From the NCBI RefSeq assembly GCF_013394305.1, contig NZ_AP019810.1, positions 2,943,001-3,007,000 on the forward strand: a stretch of DNA of 64,000 nucleotides, in the 5' to 3' direction. The position numbers were made by a program, and so were the translations under genes. The DNA comes from Enterococcus mundtii (lineage in GTDB: Bacteria > Bacillota > Bacilli > Lactobacillales > Enterococcaceae). Positions within the stretch are counted from its first letter, which is position 1. The number at the start of each line of letters is the position of its first letter. Below are positions 37,103 through 46,597 of the stretch, one piece after another. A model generated the notes under the pieces. That model saw only the letters and a list, made by a program, of their open reading frames with translations, had not been told where the DNA came from and ran no database searches.

Positions 37103-37609
37103 ATGATTGGACCAATTGTAAGAGAGTTATTACTGCAAAATCAAGAGACATTTTTGGTTCCAGCAGAAAACGTGGCAAATGTTATGTATCAACATCCGTT
37201 ATCGCATGGACTATTAGTTTTATCGAAAGTTGGCTACACTAAAATCCCTGTCTTAGGGAAAGATGATCGCTTTGTTGGTCTAGTCAGTCTGTCGAATGTT
37301 GTCAATAAGATGATGGACCTACAAACAATCAGTATGGAACCATTAGAAGGCCTAACAGTTGCTGATGTAATGGAAACCGATGTACCAACCATTGATGAAA
37401 ATTGGGAACTAGAAGAAGTTCTTCATTTACTAGTGGATGCTTCGTTCTTGCCAGTTGTCACAGAGGATAAAGTGTTCAAAGGAATCATCACACGAAAAGA
37501 GTTATTGAAAGCAGTCAATTACATGGTACACGAATTAGAACGTCAAAATATTGTATCACCAAAAATAGATGTAGATGATTTAAGAGAAAGAATCGATATC
37601 GTTAGTTAA
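37103..37609 (+). CDS. cbpB: CBS-pair protein, CbpB-like (cyclic di-AMP binding)
   Basis: The 168 aa consist of two CBS domains (ENVANVMYQHPLSHGLLVLS to LVSLSNVV, and VADVMETDVPTIDENWELEEVLHLL to GIITRKELL). This is the size and position of CbpB/DarB, which binds c-di-AMP and links it to stringent control. ATG 37103 follows GGAGGG; the frame to 36908 overlaps the previous gene and lacks a start signal. It lies 106 bases after the phosphodiesterase gene, with a possible own promoter. Confidence 0.85.
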   Translation: MIGPIVRELLLQNQETFLVPAENVANVMYQHPLSHGLLVLSKVGYTKIPVLGKDDRFVGLVSLSNVVNKMMDLQTISMEPLEGLTVADVMETDVPTIDENWELEEVLHLLVDASFLPVVTEDKVFKGIITRKELLKAVNYMVHELERQNIVSPKIDVDDLRERIDIVS

Positions 37610-37650
37610 AGGTAATTGATCCTACTCACAAAATAGAAAGACATAAAACA

Positions 37651-37709
37651 AATGAAGCGACGCCTAAAAGTTAGATTATATTTCTAACTTCTGGACGTCG
37701 CTTCATTTG
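37651..37709. terminator. long bidirectional hairpin after cbpB
   Basis: CAAATGAAGCGACG pairs with CGTCGCTTCATTTG and AAGTTAGA with TCTAACTT inside. It lies between cbpB and the repeat element. Confidence 0.75.
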
Positions 37710-37800
37710 AAGTATTAAGGAATGGCACGAGTGGGAATAAAGTTTGTCCTGAGAATCAAATAATTTAGTCATTTTAGACATTTTTCTAATGATTAAAAAA

Positions 37801-37869
37801 AGAGGTCAAACCTAAACACTTCTGTTCATTCGGTTTTAGATGGTAGGAGAGGGCTAATGTCCCACTCCC
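37801..37869 (-). repeat. intergenic repeat, copy A (69 bp)
   Basis: On the minus strand it begins GGGAGTGGGACATT and contains AAAACCGAATGAAC, AGAAGTGTTTAG and ACCTCT. It lines up without gaps over most of its length with copy B at 41735-41803. It lies in the gap between cbpB and mscS and has no open frame. Confidence 0.65.
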
Positions 37870-37888
37870 AGCGTAGACACTACATAAA

Positions 37889-38806
37889 CTATTTCAACAC
37901 GATCGGTGTATTTGGGATGCTGTAACCGGCAGCTGTCAGTTCTTTGACATATGAACTCAAAAATTCTTCTTTCAATTCGAACTGTTTACCATTTAAAACG
38001 TAACAAATTGTCCGAATCGCAAAGTTACTGTTGCCGATATCGACCAATCCAAAGATCGATGGCTCAGTTTGTAATTCCTCTTCGTATTTTACAGCTAACG
38101 TTTCATTAACTTTTTGAATGATCTCATAGATCTTATCATAGCCTTCTTCCGGAACGATCCGAATATCAAGAACGACTTGCATATTGGAACGAGAAAGGTT
38201 ACTGATCGTTGTGATACTACGGTTTGGAATGAAGTGGACGGTACCGTCAACACCTTTGAGTTGCAGTGTCCGGATACCAACGGATACCACGGTTCCTTCG
38301 ATCGTAAGATTCGTTAATTTGACATAGTCGCCAACGTCCATTTGTTGTTCCATGATAATAAAGAAGCCAGTGATCACATCACTCATAAAGCCTTGTGCGC
38401 CTAAACCGATGGCTACTCCGGCAATCCCTGCTCCGGCTAATAGTGAACCAATCGGCACACCGATCACGGATAGGATGGCATAAATAAAGAAAAAGCCAAT
38501 CGTATAATTGAAAATGGTATTTAAAAGACTTTGTAACGTTTTTAAGCGGCTACCGTTAAGAACGGTTTTTTTTGAATATTGTTTAAAAGATTTGTCGATC
38601 AAGTATTTACCGATTCGATTAATGAGGCCAAAAAGAATAATCAAAAAAATAAGGAATAATCCTTTTTGGATCATTGTAGAAAAAATCCCATCCCAATCAA
38701 TATTATTCCAAAAACGTTGGAACGCATTGAGTTGACTAACCGCTTGATCAGTCAAATTTTCTCCAGTTGAGCTTGTTGTTTCTGCTGTTGCAATGAATGA
38801 AAACAT
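37889..38806 (-). CDS. MscS-family mechanosensitive channel, 305 aa
   Basis: Three membrane segments are followed by the MscS pore helix and beta domain: LLAGAGIAGVAIGLGAQGFMSDVITGFFIIME (A/G packing of TM3), then VGDYVKLTNLTIEGTVVSVGIRTLQLKGVDGTVHFIPNRSI. It releases osmolytes at hypo-osmotic shock. ATG 38806 (MFSFIATAE) follows AAGGGGA; the frame to 38890 has no ribosome site. Confidence 0.92.
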   Translation of the reverse strand: MFSFIATAETTSSTGENLTDQAVSQLNAFQRFWNNIDWDGIFSTMIQKGLFLIFLIILFGLINRIGKYLIDKSFKQYSKKTVLNGSRLKTLQSLLNTIFNYTIGFFFIYAILSVIGVPIGSLLAGAGIAGVAIGLGAQGFMSDVITGFFIIMEQQMDVGDYVKLTNLTIEGTVVSVGIRTLQLKGVDGTVHFIPNRSITTISNLSRSNMQVVLDIRIVPEEGYDKIYEIIQKVNETLAVKYEEELQTEPSIFGLVDIGNSNFAIRTICYVLNGKQFELKEEFLSSYVKELTAAGYSIPNTPIVLK

Positions 38807-38977
38807 AAAATCCCCTTTTCTAATTAGTCTCTTTTGTATTGTAACAAGAACAGCATAAAAATCAAAATAAATCATTAGATAAGCTACCAATCACACTTGC
38901 AATAACAAGTGGTTAAAATAAACGATGACAAATGGGAGAGATAGTGCTAAAATATTTCAAAACTGACGATTGGTGGT

Positions 38978-39997
38978 ATGAACATGCAAATAGATTGGGA
39001 TAACTTAGGATTTTCTTACATCAAAACACCTTGGCGCTTCGTTGCCAAATGGAGAGATGGCGAGTGGGGAAAAGGCGAATTGACCGAAGATAATTATCTG
39101 TCACTTCATGAAGGATCGCCCGCACTTCACTATGGCCAACAGTGCTTTGAAGGATTAAAAGCTTATCGTAGAAAAGATGGAAAGATCAATTTATTCCGTC
39201 CAGAGCAAAACAGTCGTCGCTTGAACCAGAGTGCCAGACGTTTATTGATGCCCATGGTTCCAGAAAAAATGTTTGTTGATGCAGTGAAAGAAGTCGTAAA
39301 AGCAAATGAAGCCTTTGTGCCACCTTATGGTTCAGGAGCAACGTTGTATTTACGGCCTTTCCTGATCGGGGTTGGAGAAAACATTGGTGTTCATCCAGCG
39401 CCTGAGTATTTGTTTGTTGTTTTCTGTACGCCTGTAGGAGCCTATTTCAAAGGTGGATTGAAACCAACGAACTTTATCGTTTCTGACTATGACCGAGCGG
39501 CACCTAATGGAACAGGAGCTGCCAAAGTAGGAGGTAACTACGCAGCAAGTCTATTACCGGGGACTGAAGCGAAAGAATTAAATTATTCAGATTGCGTTTA
39601 CCTAGATCCAGCGACGCACGCAAAAATTGAAGAAGTCGGCGCGGCGAATTTCTTTGGTATCACTAAAGACAACCAGTTCATCACACCGCAATCGCCTTCG
39701 ATTTTACCAAGTATTACGAAGTATTCCTTGTTGCAGATTGCGGAAGAACGTTTGGGGCTTAAAGCAGTTGAGGGAGACATCTACATCGATCAACTTGATC
39801 AATTTGCAGAAGCAGGTGCGTGTGGAACCGCAGCGGTGATTTCACCGATTGGTGGAATCTACTATAAAAATGATTTACATGTCTTTTACAGTGAGACAGA
39901 AGTAGGACCAGTAACTAAGCGTTTATATGATGAATTGACGGGTATCCAGTTTGGGGATATCGAAGCACCAGAAGGTTGGATCGAAGTCGTCGAATAA
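38978..39997 (+). CDS. ilvE: branched-chain amino acid aminotransferase
   Basis: This 339-aa class IV PLP enzyme has [34 protein letters not shown], the PLP lysine in [12 protein letters not shown], and the late [17 protein letters not shown]. It interconverts Leu, Ile, Val and their keto acids. GGTGG is well placed for ATG 38984 (MQIDWD), while ATG 38978 is only one base from it, so the start may be 38984. It ends at the shared terminator with fabI. Confidence 0.94.
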   Translation: MNMQIDWDNLGFSYIKTPWRFVAKWRDGEWGKGELTEDNYLSLHEGSPALHYGQQCFEGLKAYRRKDGKINLFRPEQNSRRLNQSARRLLMPMVPEKMFVDAVKEVVKANEAFVPPYGSGATLYLRPFLIGVGENIGVHPAPEYLFVVFCTPVGAYFKGGLKPTNFIVSDYDRAAPNGTGAAKVGGNYAASLLPGTEAKELNYSDCVYLDPATHAKIEEVGAANFFGITKDNQFITPQSPSILPSITKYSLLQIAEERLGLKAVEGDIYIDQLDQFAEAGACGTAAVISPIGGIYYKNDLHVFYSETEVGPVTKRLYDELTGIQFGDIEAPEGWIEVVE

Positions 39998-40022
39998 TGA
40001 CTGGCTTTAAAAATAACTACAA

Positions 40023-40059
40023 AAAAATCAGCTCTCACATTGGAGGGCTGATTTTTTAT
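40023..40059. terminator. bidirectional terminator
   Basis: AAAATCAGCTCTC pairs with GAGGGCTGATTTT with one bulge, T6 on both sides. It lies between the converging ilvE and fabI. Confidence 0.85.
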
Positions 40060-40063
40060 TGGA

Positions 40064-40819
40064 TCAAGATAAGTGAACACCTTTATCTACGTAAATGATA
40101 TCACCGATGATCCCGCTAGATAGGGGGCTGATCAAGAAAGCACAAGTATTTCCGACTTCTTCGATCGTCACACCTTGTTGATCGGGGGTGCGTGATTCGG
40201 ATAACTCGATCAATTTTTGGTAATCCTTCACACCAGTAACTGCTAACGTTTTGATCGCACCAGCAGAGATCCCATTGACACGGATTCCTTTAGGTGAGAA
40301 TTCAGCGGCTAAGTAGCGAATGGCAGCTTCTAGTGAAGCTTTTGCGATTCCCATCATATTATAATTAGGGATCGCTCGTTGTGAACCAAGATAAGACATA
40401 CTTACGATGCCGCTGTTGGGAGCTAAGTATTTTTGGGCATACTTCGATACAGCGATCAATGAATAGCTGCTGATGTCTTGTGCTAATTGATAACCCTCTC
40501 TTGAAATATCAGAAACGTTACCTGAAAGCTCTTCTTTGTTGGCATAAGCAACAGCATGGACCAAACCATGGATTTCACCGGCATATTCACCAATCGTATC
40601 CATCGCTTTTTCGATGCTCTCATCGCTAGCAACATCACACTCTACAGTGAAGGCATCTTCACCGACTAATTTGACTAGCGATTTTTTCATACGTTCATTT
40701 TGGTACGTATAGATGATCTCAGCGCCTTGTTGCATCATTGCTTCTGCACAACCCCAAGCAATACTGCGTTTATTCGCAACACCCATGATCACGATTTTTT
40801 TTCCTTCTAAAAAAGACAT
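40064..40819 (-). CDS. fabI: enoyl-ACP reductase FabI
   Basis: This 251-aa atypical short-chain reductase has IVIMGVANKRSIAWGCAEAM, the catalytic pair Y-x6-K in YNMMGIAK, and SYLGSQRAIPN. It does the last step of fatty-acid elongation and is the triclosan target. Start ATG 40819 follows GGAG; the frame to 40873 lacks a signal. It is divergent from fabZ across two FabT-like palindromes. Confidence 0.94.
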   Translation of the reverse strand: MSFLEGKKIVIMGVANKRSIAWGCAEAMMQQGAEIIYTYQNERMKKSLVKLVGEDAFTVECDVASDESIEKAMDTIGEYAGEIHGLVHAVAYANKEELSGNVSDISREGYQLAQDISSYSLIAVSKYAQKYLAPNSGIVSMSYLGSQRAIPNYNMMGIAKASLEAAIRYLAAEFSPKGIRVNGISAGAIKTLAVTGVKDYQKLIELSESRTPDQQGVTIEEVGNTCAFLISPLSSGIIGDIIYVDKGVHLS

Positions 40820-40912
40820 ATAGACACTCCTTTGATTCAATAAAAGTTTTGTTTGACGATAATATAAGTGCAAAAAAATAACTTCTTGATTTCTTATTAT
40901 TCAGTAAAATGC

Positions 40913-40925
40913 TTTGATTGTCAAA
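40913..40925. promoter_or_regulatory. FabT-like box 1 (fabI side)
   Basis: TTTGATTGTCAAA, close to the FabT palindrome TTTGATTATCAAA. It lies about 95 bases upstream of fabI, in its promoter region. Confidence 0.6.
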
Positions 40926-40973
40926 CTATTTTTTTGATGAATAAAAAATGATTGCCAAATAATCAAGAATATG

Positions 40974-40994
40974 ATACTTTGATAATCAAAGTAT
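40974..40994. promoter_or_regulatory. FabT-like box 2 (fabZ side), perfect palindrome
   Basis: A perfect 21-bp palindrome with core TACTTTGATAATCAAAGTA, 35 bases upstream of fabZ and over its promoter region. It fits FabT repression with acyl-ACP co-repressor, as known in streptococci and enterococci. Confidence 0.75.
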
Positions 40995-41029
40995 TAATTA
41001 CGGCAATTGCCCGAAAGAAGGAGTAAACT

Positions 41030-41470
41030 ATGTCATACGCATTATCAGCAACGGAAGTAATGGATCTTATTCCAAACCGTTACCCAATTTGTTACATCGA
41101 TTACGTGGATTCGATCGATTCAGGAAAGAAGATCATTGCAACAAAAAATGTAACGATCAATGAAGATTTTTTCCAAGGTCATTTCCCTGACAATCCTGTC
41201 ATGCCCGGAGCGTTGATCCTAGAAACCCTTGCACAAGCAGGTTCGATCTTGATTTTAAAATCAGAAGAGTTCCTAGGGAAACGTGCGTATATCGGTGGGA
41301 TCAACAAAGCAAAATTCCGTCAAAAAGTCGTTCCTGGGGATGTGATGAAGTGTCATTTTGAGATCATCAAAATGAAAGGACCTGTAGGGACTGCGATTTC
41401 TGAAGCTTTTGTTGACGATAAAAAAGTGTGTGAATGTGAATTTACATTTATCGTCAATGAGCAAGCATAA
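41030..41470 (+). CDS. fabZ: FabZ-family 3-hydroxyacyl-ACP dehydratase
   Basis: 146 aa, hot-dog fold: IPNRYPICYIDYVD, catalytic His in FFQGHFPDNPVMPG and Glu in ALILETLAQAGSILIL. It dehydrates 3-hydroxyacyl-ACP. The pairing with fabI, away from the large fab cluster, and the sequence around NRYPICYID recall E. faecalis FabN (the dehydratase/isomerase that starts unsaturated fatty acids). Isomerase activity cannot be read from sequence alone. AAGGAG precedes the ATG. Confidence 0.88.
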   Translation: MSYALSATEVMDLIPNRYPICYIDYVDSIDSGKKIIATKNVTINEDFFQGHFPDNPVMPGALILETLAQAGSILILKSEEFLGKRAYIGGINKAKFRQKVVPGDVMKCHFEIIKMKGPVGTAISEAFVDDKKVCECEFTFIVNEQA

Positions 41471-41557
41471 AGATAAAAATAAACTTTAGGAACCCATAGA
41501 GAGGTTCTAAAAATATCAATAGATATGGCAATAGGGGAGTGGAAAGTAGCTTTCCGC

Positions 41558-41609
41558 AAAAAAGAATCATCTTCTGAATAGTTTTCTATTCTTAGATGAT
41601 CTTTTTTTG
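41558..41609 (+). terminator. terminator after fabZ
   Basis: AAAAGAATCATCT pairs with AGATGATCTTTT with one bulge, followed by T7. Confidence 0.8.
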
Positions 41610-41734
41610 TCTATTTAAGACTGTTTTGAAAATGTTAAGTTTTACTAAAGATGAAAATAAAAAAATTATTTTTTAGCGAAAATATAAAAAATAGTTGTAA
41701 AGTCCCAGCCATCAAAAGTTTTTTTAGTAAAAAA

Positions 41735-41803
41735 GGGAGTGGGACATTCGTTCATCTCACCCACCTATAACCGAATAAACGGCGGGAACAAAAGTAACCT
41801 CTT
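41735..41803 (+). repeat. intergenic repeat, copy B (69 bp)
   Basis: It begins GGGAGTGGGACATT and contains ATAACCGAATAAAC and ACCTCTT at the same spacing as copy A (37801-37869, opposite strand). It has no open frame and lies beside a large hairpin. Confidence 0.65.
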
Positions 41804-41807
41804 CGAA

Positions 41808-41865
41808 AAATAAGGCGCCATCCACAAAAATTTGAAAAACAATTTTCGTGGATGGCGCCTTATTT
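41808..41865. terminator. 18-bp perfect hairpin upstream of the cyclophilin gene's 3' end
   Basis: AAATAAGGCGCCATCCAC and GTGGATGGCGCCTTATTT pair perfectly around a 22-base AT-rich loop. It probably terminates the minus-strand cyclophilin transcript. Confidence 0.7.
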
Positions 41866-41914
41866 CTCGAGGCTGAACACTTCTGTCACGACCTCAAAGT
41901 GATCAAATGTGTGT

Positions 41915-42667
41915 TTATTTTGCTTCCTGTAAGATGTTGATTTTTTCGATCTTCACATCTTCTTTTGGCTTATCTGAGCTATCTGTTTCGACAGTAGCGA
42001 TCGCATCAACGACGTCCATACCTTCAACGACTTGACCAAAGACAGTGTATTCACCATCTAAGCTAGGGTAGCCGCCATTTTTATAAGCGTCAATGATAGC
42101 TTGTGGGTAATCATCTTTCAATAAACCATCATGCATGTCATCAGAGTTTTGTACGATGAAGAATTGGCTGCCATTACTATTCGGGTCTTGTGTACGAGCC
42201 ATTGAAAGGGCGCCGCGGATGTTATACAGTTGGTTTGAGATCTCCGTTTCGAAACCTTCTCCCCAAATACTTTCTCCGCCAGTTCCGTTCCCTTCAGGAT
42301 CGCCACCTTGGATCATAAAGTCTTGGATGACACGATGGAAAGTGACGCCATCGTAATAGCCATCTTTAGCATGAGTCATAAAGTTCTCCACAGCTTTTGG
42401 TGCAAGCTCGGGGAATAGTTTGATCTTGATCGTTCCTTTAGTTGTGACCATTTCAACTAGATCTTCGTTATCAGCGACTTCTGTATTCAATTGAGGTAAC
42501 TCTAAAGAATTTAAATCGATGCTTTCTACAGTGCTAGTCTCTGTTGTTTTTTCTGTAGATTCTTTTGTACTTGAAGACGCGGTATCTGAACCGTTCGACG
42601 TACAACCAGCTGCAAATAATAGCGTTGCAGCCATACTCATAGTTAAAAATAATTTTTTGTGTTTCAT
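41915..42667 (-). CDS. cyclophilin-type peptidyl-prolyl isomerase lipoprotein, 250 aa
   Basis: A lipoprotein signal with lipobox FAAGC at about residue 22 is followed by a Ser/Thr-rich linker (to about 55) and a cyclophilin domain: VTFHRVIQDFMIQGGDPEGNGTGG, LSMARTQDPNSNGSQFFI and VFGQVVEGMDVVDAIA. It would fold proteins outside the membrane. Start ATG 42667 has GGAATT upstream. Monocistronic. Confidence 0.92.
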   Translation of the reverse strand: MKHKKLFLTMSMAATLLFAAGCTSNGSDTASSSTKESTEKTTETSTVESIDLNSLELPQLNTEVADNEDLVEMVTTKGTIKIKLFPELAPKAVENFMTHAKDGYYDGVTFHRVIQDFMIQGGDPEGNGTGGESIWGEGFETEISNQLYNIRGALSMARTQDPNSNGSQFFIVQNSDDMHDGLLKDDYPQAIIDAYKNGGYPSLDGEYTVFGQVVEGMDVVDAIATVETDSSDKPKEDVKIEKINILQEAK

Positions 42668-42853
42668 AAGTAATTCCTTTCTTTTTTAGTTCGTTGTTAT
42701 CTTTAATGATAGCAAATTATCAGATAAATACCTACACTTTTTCGAACAATAAGCGAAATTATTTAATAAATAGCAAAAGGTGTAGACCATTTGAAAGCGG
42801 TTTGTTATAATGTAAGTGGATACAAAAACGCACATCCAGGAGGGTATCAACAC

Positions 42854-43945
42854 ATGGGAAAATTAGGAATTTCAATTTATCCAGAACGTTCAACGTTTGA
42901 AAAGGACAAAGAATATTTAGATTTAGCACATAAATACGGATTTAAACGTGTATTCACAAGTTTATTACAAATTGCAGACGATAAAGAAAAAGTCTTAGCA
43001 GACTTTAAAAAGGTAGTCGATTATGCCAATCAATTAGAGATGGAAGTCATGGTGGATATCAATCCAGCTTTATTTGAACAGTTAGAGATCTCTTATGATG
43101 ATCTATCGTTCTTTGATGAGATGGGCGCTGACGGCATTCGTCTTGATATTGGATTTACTGGAGCTGAAGAAGCAAAAATGACTCGCAATCCATACAATAT
43201 CAAAATTGAGATCAACATGAGTTCAGGCACGAATTATGTTGACAATATCATGAGCTATTCGCCGAACACAGATAACTTACTAGGTTCACATAACTTTTAC
43301 CCTCATCGCTATTCTGGTTTAGGATATGATCATTTTGTCGCTTGTTCGGAGAAATTCCGCAAATATAATTTGAATACGATGGCATTCGTAAATTCACAAA
43401 CAGCCGACTTTGGCCCATGGCCGACACAAGACGGACTTTGTTCACTAGAAGACCATCGTGATCTTGAAATCGCGACGCAAGTCAAACACTTGATGTTGAC
43501 AGGTTTGATCGATGATATCTCAGTAGGAAATGCTTATGCGAGTGAAGAGGAATTACGCGCAATGTCTGAAGCCTTCTTTGCAAGTTATCCTACATTAAAA
43601 GTGGATGTAGCAGACGATATCACAGAAGACGAACGTATTTGTCTATTCGACAACCTTCATAGTTATCGTGGAGATCGCTCAGAGTATATCTTGCGTTCCA
43701 CGATGACACGCATCTATTACAAAGATAAACCATTCCCAGCGCATAATACGAAAGATATGACCCGTGGGGATGTATTGATCGATAACGTTGGTTATGGTCA
43801 ATATAAAGGCGAAACACAAATTGCTTTAAAGGAAATGAAAAATGATGGGCGAGTGAATGTCGTCGGACGTATCTCAGACGATGAGTTATTCTTACTTGAT
43901 TTCTTGAAACCATGGTCAAACTTCAAGTTGATTGAAAGTAAATAA
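42854..43945 (+). CDS. MupG/DUF871-type 6-phospho-N-acetylmuramidase-like protein, 363 aa
   Basis: The DUF871 layout is present: MGKLGISIYPERSTFEKDKEYLDLAHKYGFKRVFTSLL at the start (TIM barrel), then FDEMGADGIRLDIGFTG, the LLGSHNFYPHRYSGL block and a C-terminal beta domain with AHNTKDMTRGDVLIDN. MupG of S. aureus splits MurNAc-6P-GlcNAc in cell-wall recycling. No PTS or MurQ gene is next to it here. AGGAGGG precedes ATG 42854; the frame from 42791 lacks a signal. Confidence 0.85.
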   Translation: MGKLGISIYPERSTFEKDKEYLDLAHKYGFKRVFTSLLQIADDKEKVLADFKKVVDYANQLEMEVMVDINPALFEQLEISYDDLSFFDEMGADGIRLDIGFTGAEEAKMTRNPYNIKIEINMSSGTNYVDNIMSYSPNTDNLLGSHNFYPHRYSGLGYDHFVACSEKFRKYNLNTMAFVNSQTADFGPWPTQDGLCSLEDHRDLEIATQVKHLMLTGLIDDISVGNAYASEEELRAMSEAFFASYPTLKVDVADDITEDERICLFDNLHSYRGDRSEYILRSTMTRIYYKDKPFPAHNTKDMTRGDVLIDNVGYGQYKGETQIALKEMKNDGRVNVVGRISDDELFLLDFLKPWSNFKLIESK

Positions 43946-43960
43946 TTATACAATTAAATA

Positions 43961-44004
43961 TTGAAAAGACCCGTAAAGCTTTGATCGCTTTACGGGTCTT
44001 TCAA
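43961..44004 (+). terminator. terminator after mupG-like gene
   Basis: TTGAAAAGACCCGTAAAGC pairs with GCTTTACGGGTCTTTCAA with one bulge. A strong stem with a T-containing 3' arm. Confidence 0.85.
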
Positions 44005-44099
44005 TGACGATTATTATTTATTCTAGATTGCATCACACGTCCTCTTTGTTTATACTAATTTTAGACAGTACATCAATGTAAAAGCAAGGAAGGTATAAG

Positions 44100-45032
44100 A
44101 TGAAACTTTGGATCAAAATTTTAATCGGCGTGACTTTACTCGTGACAGTCGTATTAGTCTTTGCGGGTAATTATTTTTATAACTATGCCGTTGTTCCTTC
44201 AGAAAAAGACTTTTTAGAAGGCGATACTCCTGGCACAACAAAAACAAATGAAGAATCGAGTGCACAATCTTGGTTTGCGAATCCTGACAATCGTAAAGAG
44301 TGGCAACAGATATCTACGGATGGGTTGAAGCTATCAGCCATTTATCTACCAGCAACAGACAGTCATAAGACGGCGATTGTGGCTCATGGATATATGGGCA
44401 ATGCAGAAACGATGGCAAATTACGCAAAGATGTTCCATGATCTTGGCTATAACGTATTAGTACCTGATGCGCGTGGACACGGAAAAAGTGAAGGGGATTA
44501 TATCGGCTTTGGCTGGCACGAACGGAAAGATTATGTGAAATGGATCGATCAAGTGCTTGAAACAAACGGTCAATCGGAAGAAATCGTTCTATACGGTATT
44601 AGTATGGGGGCAGCGACGGTGATGATGACTAGCGGAGAATCACTGCCTACAAATGTTAAAGCGATCATCGAAGATTGCGGTTATTCCTCTGTTAACGAAG
44701 AATTGGCTTATCAGCTCAATGAATTATTTAGCTTACCGCCGTTCCCACTGATCCAAGTAACCAGCTTGATGACAAAAATCAGAGCCGGCTATTTCTTTGG
44801 GGAAGCTGATGCGATCAAACAATTAGAAAAAAACCAATTACCGATGCTGTTTATCCATGGGGATGCGGATACATTTGTTCCTTACGAAATGTTGGACAAA
44901 GTCTACCAAGCGACGAACGGACCAAAAGAAAAATATATCGTCCCAGGAGCAGAGCATGCCAAAGCATATTCGATCGATCCTGAGAATTATCAAAAGACTG
45001 TAAGTAGTTTCCTAGAAAAATATGTAAAATAA
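44100..45032 (+). CDS. membrane-anchored alpha/beta hydrolase, 310 aa
   Basis: An N-terminal anchor (ILIGVTLLVTVVLVFAGNYFYNY) is followed by an alpha/beta hydrolase with oxyanion AHGYMGNAETM, PDARGHGKSEGDYIGF, nucleophile GISMGAATVM, the Asp in HGDADTFVPYEM and the His in AEHAKAYSI. It faces outward and is probably an esterase; substrate unknown. AAGGAAGG upstream of the ATG. Monocistronic with its own terminator. Confidence 0.88.
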   Translation: MKLWIKILIGVTLLVTVVLVFAGNYFYNYAVVPSEKDFLEGDTPGTTKTNEESSAQSWFANPDNRKEWQQISTDGLKLSAIYLPATDSHKTAIVAHGYMGNAETMANYAKMFHDLGYNVLVPDARGHGKSEGDYIGFGWHERKDYVKWIDQVLETNGQSEEIVLYGISMGAATVMMTSGESLPTNVKAIIEDCGYSSVNEELAYQLNELFSLPPFPLIQVTSLMTKIRAGYFFGEADAIKQLEKNQLPMLFIHGDADTFVPYEMLDKVYQATNGPKEKYIVPGAEHAKAYSIDPENYQKTVSSFLEKYVK

Positions 45033-45034
45033 CT

Positions 45035-45105
45035 GTTGTGACCAAAGTGTTTCTTAAAGAACTTTAAGAACTTTCTTGAAACTTTTGGTCACAACGTTTT
45101 ATTTT
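45035..45105 (+). terminator. terminator after the hydrolase gene
   Basis: GTTGTGACCAAA (45035-45046) and TTTGGTCACAAC (45084-45095) pair, with an inner AAGTTC-type stem, followed by GTTTTATTTT. Confidence 0.8.
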
Positions 45106-45283
45106 GTCTCCATTCGTTCTTGCAGTAAAATAAAGAAAGAGTCAGGTATTTCCGTGAAACTTTCAGTTTAATGATGGACAAACGGGCCATTCACCGATAA
45201 AATAGACAGGACTTGTGTTTATTGTGGAAATTCAGGTAGTCAGTATAGTTAGAATAGATAAAAGGAAATAGGAGGACGATAAT

Positions 45284-46597
45284 ATGTCCATGTTTTTAGA
45301 TCAAGTAACAATCGACGTGAAGGCTGGTAAAGGCGGAGACGGGATGGTTGCGTTTCGTAGAGAAAAATATGTACCTGATGGAGGACCGGCTGGTGGTGAT
45401 GGCGGTCAAGGAGGCGATGTGATCTTAGTCGTTGATGAAGGCTTACGCACGTTGATGGACTTCCGTTTCAACCGTCACTTTAAGGCTCAGCCCGGTGAAA
45501 ATGGCATGAGTAAAGGGATGCATGGACGTGGTTCTGATGATACGTATGTCAAAGTCCCTCAAGGAACAACTGTACGTGATGCAGAAACAGGGGCACTCTT
45601 AGGAGATTTGATCGAAGATGGTCAGACTTTAGTAGTAGCAAAAGGTGGTCGCGGCGGTCGCGGAAATATTCATTTTGCTTCTCCAAGAAACCCTGCGCCG
45701 GAAATTGCTGAAAACGGCGAACCCGGCCAAGAACGTAAAATCGAATTAGAATTAAAAGTACTAGCAGACGTAGGTCTCGTAGGTTTTCCTTCGGTTGGGA
45801 AATCGACCTTGCTTTCTGTGATCTCTTCGGCAAGACCAAAAATCGGGGCGTATCACTTTACTACCCTTGTACCAAATCTAGGGATGGTCACTACAAGTGA
45901 CGGACGTAGTTTTGCGGCGGCGGATCTTCCAGGACTAATCGAAGGAGCTTCACAAGGCGTCGGATTAGGCACACAATTTTTGCGTCATATCGAACGTACT
46001 CGTGTCATTTTGCATGTGATCGATATGAGTGGAATGGATGGGCGCGATCCTTACGAAGATTACTTGGCGATCAACCATGAGTTGTCTTCTCATAACTTGC
46101 GCTTGTTAGAGCGTCCACAGATCATTGTAGCAAATAAGATGGATATGCCGGATGCAGAAGAAAATCTAGTGAAATTCAAAGAACAACTAAATAAAAACAA
46201 AGAAGATGAATTTGCCGATGACATCCCAGTATTCCCAATCTCTGGTGTGACTCGTAAAGGACTGGATGCCTTACTGAATGCGACAGCTGATCTGTTGGAA
46301 GTAACACCAGAATTCCCATTATACGAGGAAGAGATCGAAGAAGAAACCGTTCATTATGGCTTCAATCCAGAAGGTCCTGAATTTACGATCGATCGTGAAC
46401 CAGATGCGACATGGGTATTGTCAGGTGAGAAAATCGAGAAGTTGTTCCAAATGACTAACTTTGACCACGATGAAACGGTGATGCGTTTTGCTCGCCAATT
46501 ACGTGGGATGGGTGTCGATGAAGCCTTGCGTGCCAGAGGTGCAAAAGATGGTGACTTGGTGCGTATTGGTGAGTTTGAGTTTGAATTTGTCGAATAA
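45284..46597 (+). CDS. obgE: GTPase Obg/CgtA
   Basis: The 437 aa contain the glycine-rich Obg fold (about 1-158; [27 protein letters not shown]), the G domain with [21 protein letters not shown] and ANKMD, and the Firmicutes C-terminal OCT domain. Involved in 50S assembly and growth control. AGGAGG precedes ATG 45284. Confidence 0.96.
   Translation: MSMFLDQVTIDVKAGKGGDGMVAFRREKYVPDGGPAGGDGGQGGDVILVVDEGLRTLMDFRFNRHFKAQPGENGMSKGMHGRGSDDTYVKVPQGTTVRDAETGALLGDLIEDGQTLVVAKGGRGGRGNIHFASPRNPAPEIAENGEPGQERKIELELKVLADVGLVGFPSVGKSTLLSVISSARPKIGAYHFTTLVPNLGMVTTSDGRSFAAADLPGLIEGASQGVGLGTQFLRHIERTRVILHVIDMSGMDGRDPYEDYLAINHELSSHNLRLLERPQIIVANKMDMPDAEENLVKFKEQLNKNKEDEFADDIPVFPISGVTRKGLDALLNATADLLEVTPEFPLYEEEIEEETVHYGFNPEGPEFTIDREPDATWVLSGEKIEKLFQMTNFDHDETVMRFARQLRGMGVDEALRARGAKDGDLVRIGEFEFEFVE

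Larger units (their letters stand above)
41471..41914. other. intergenic region with terminator, repeat element and large hairpin
   Basis: No gene. From left to right: a terminator (41558-41609), repeat copy B (41735-41803), an 18-bp perfect hairpin (41808-41865) and, on the minus strand at 41873-41886, ACAGAAGTGTTCAG, a motif shared with repeat copy A. Confidence 0.7.
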
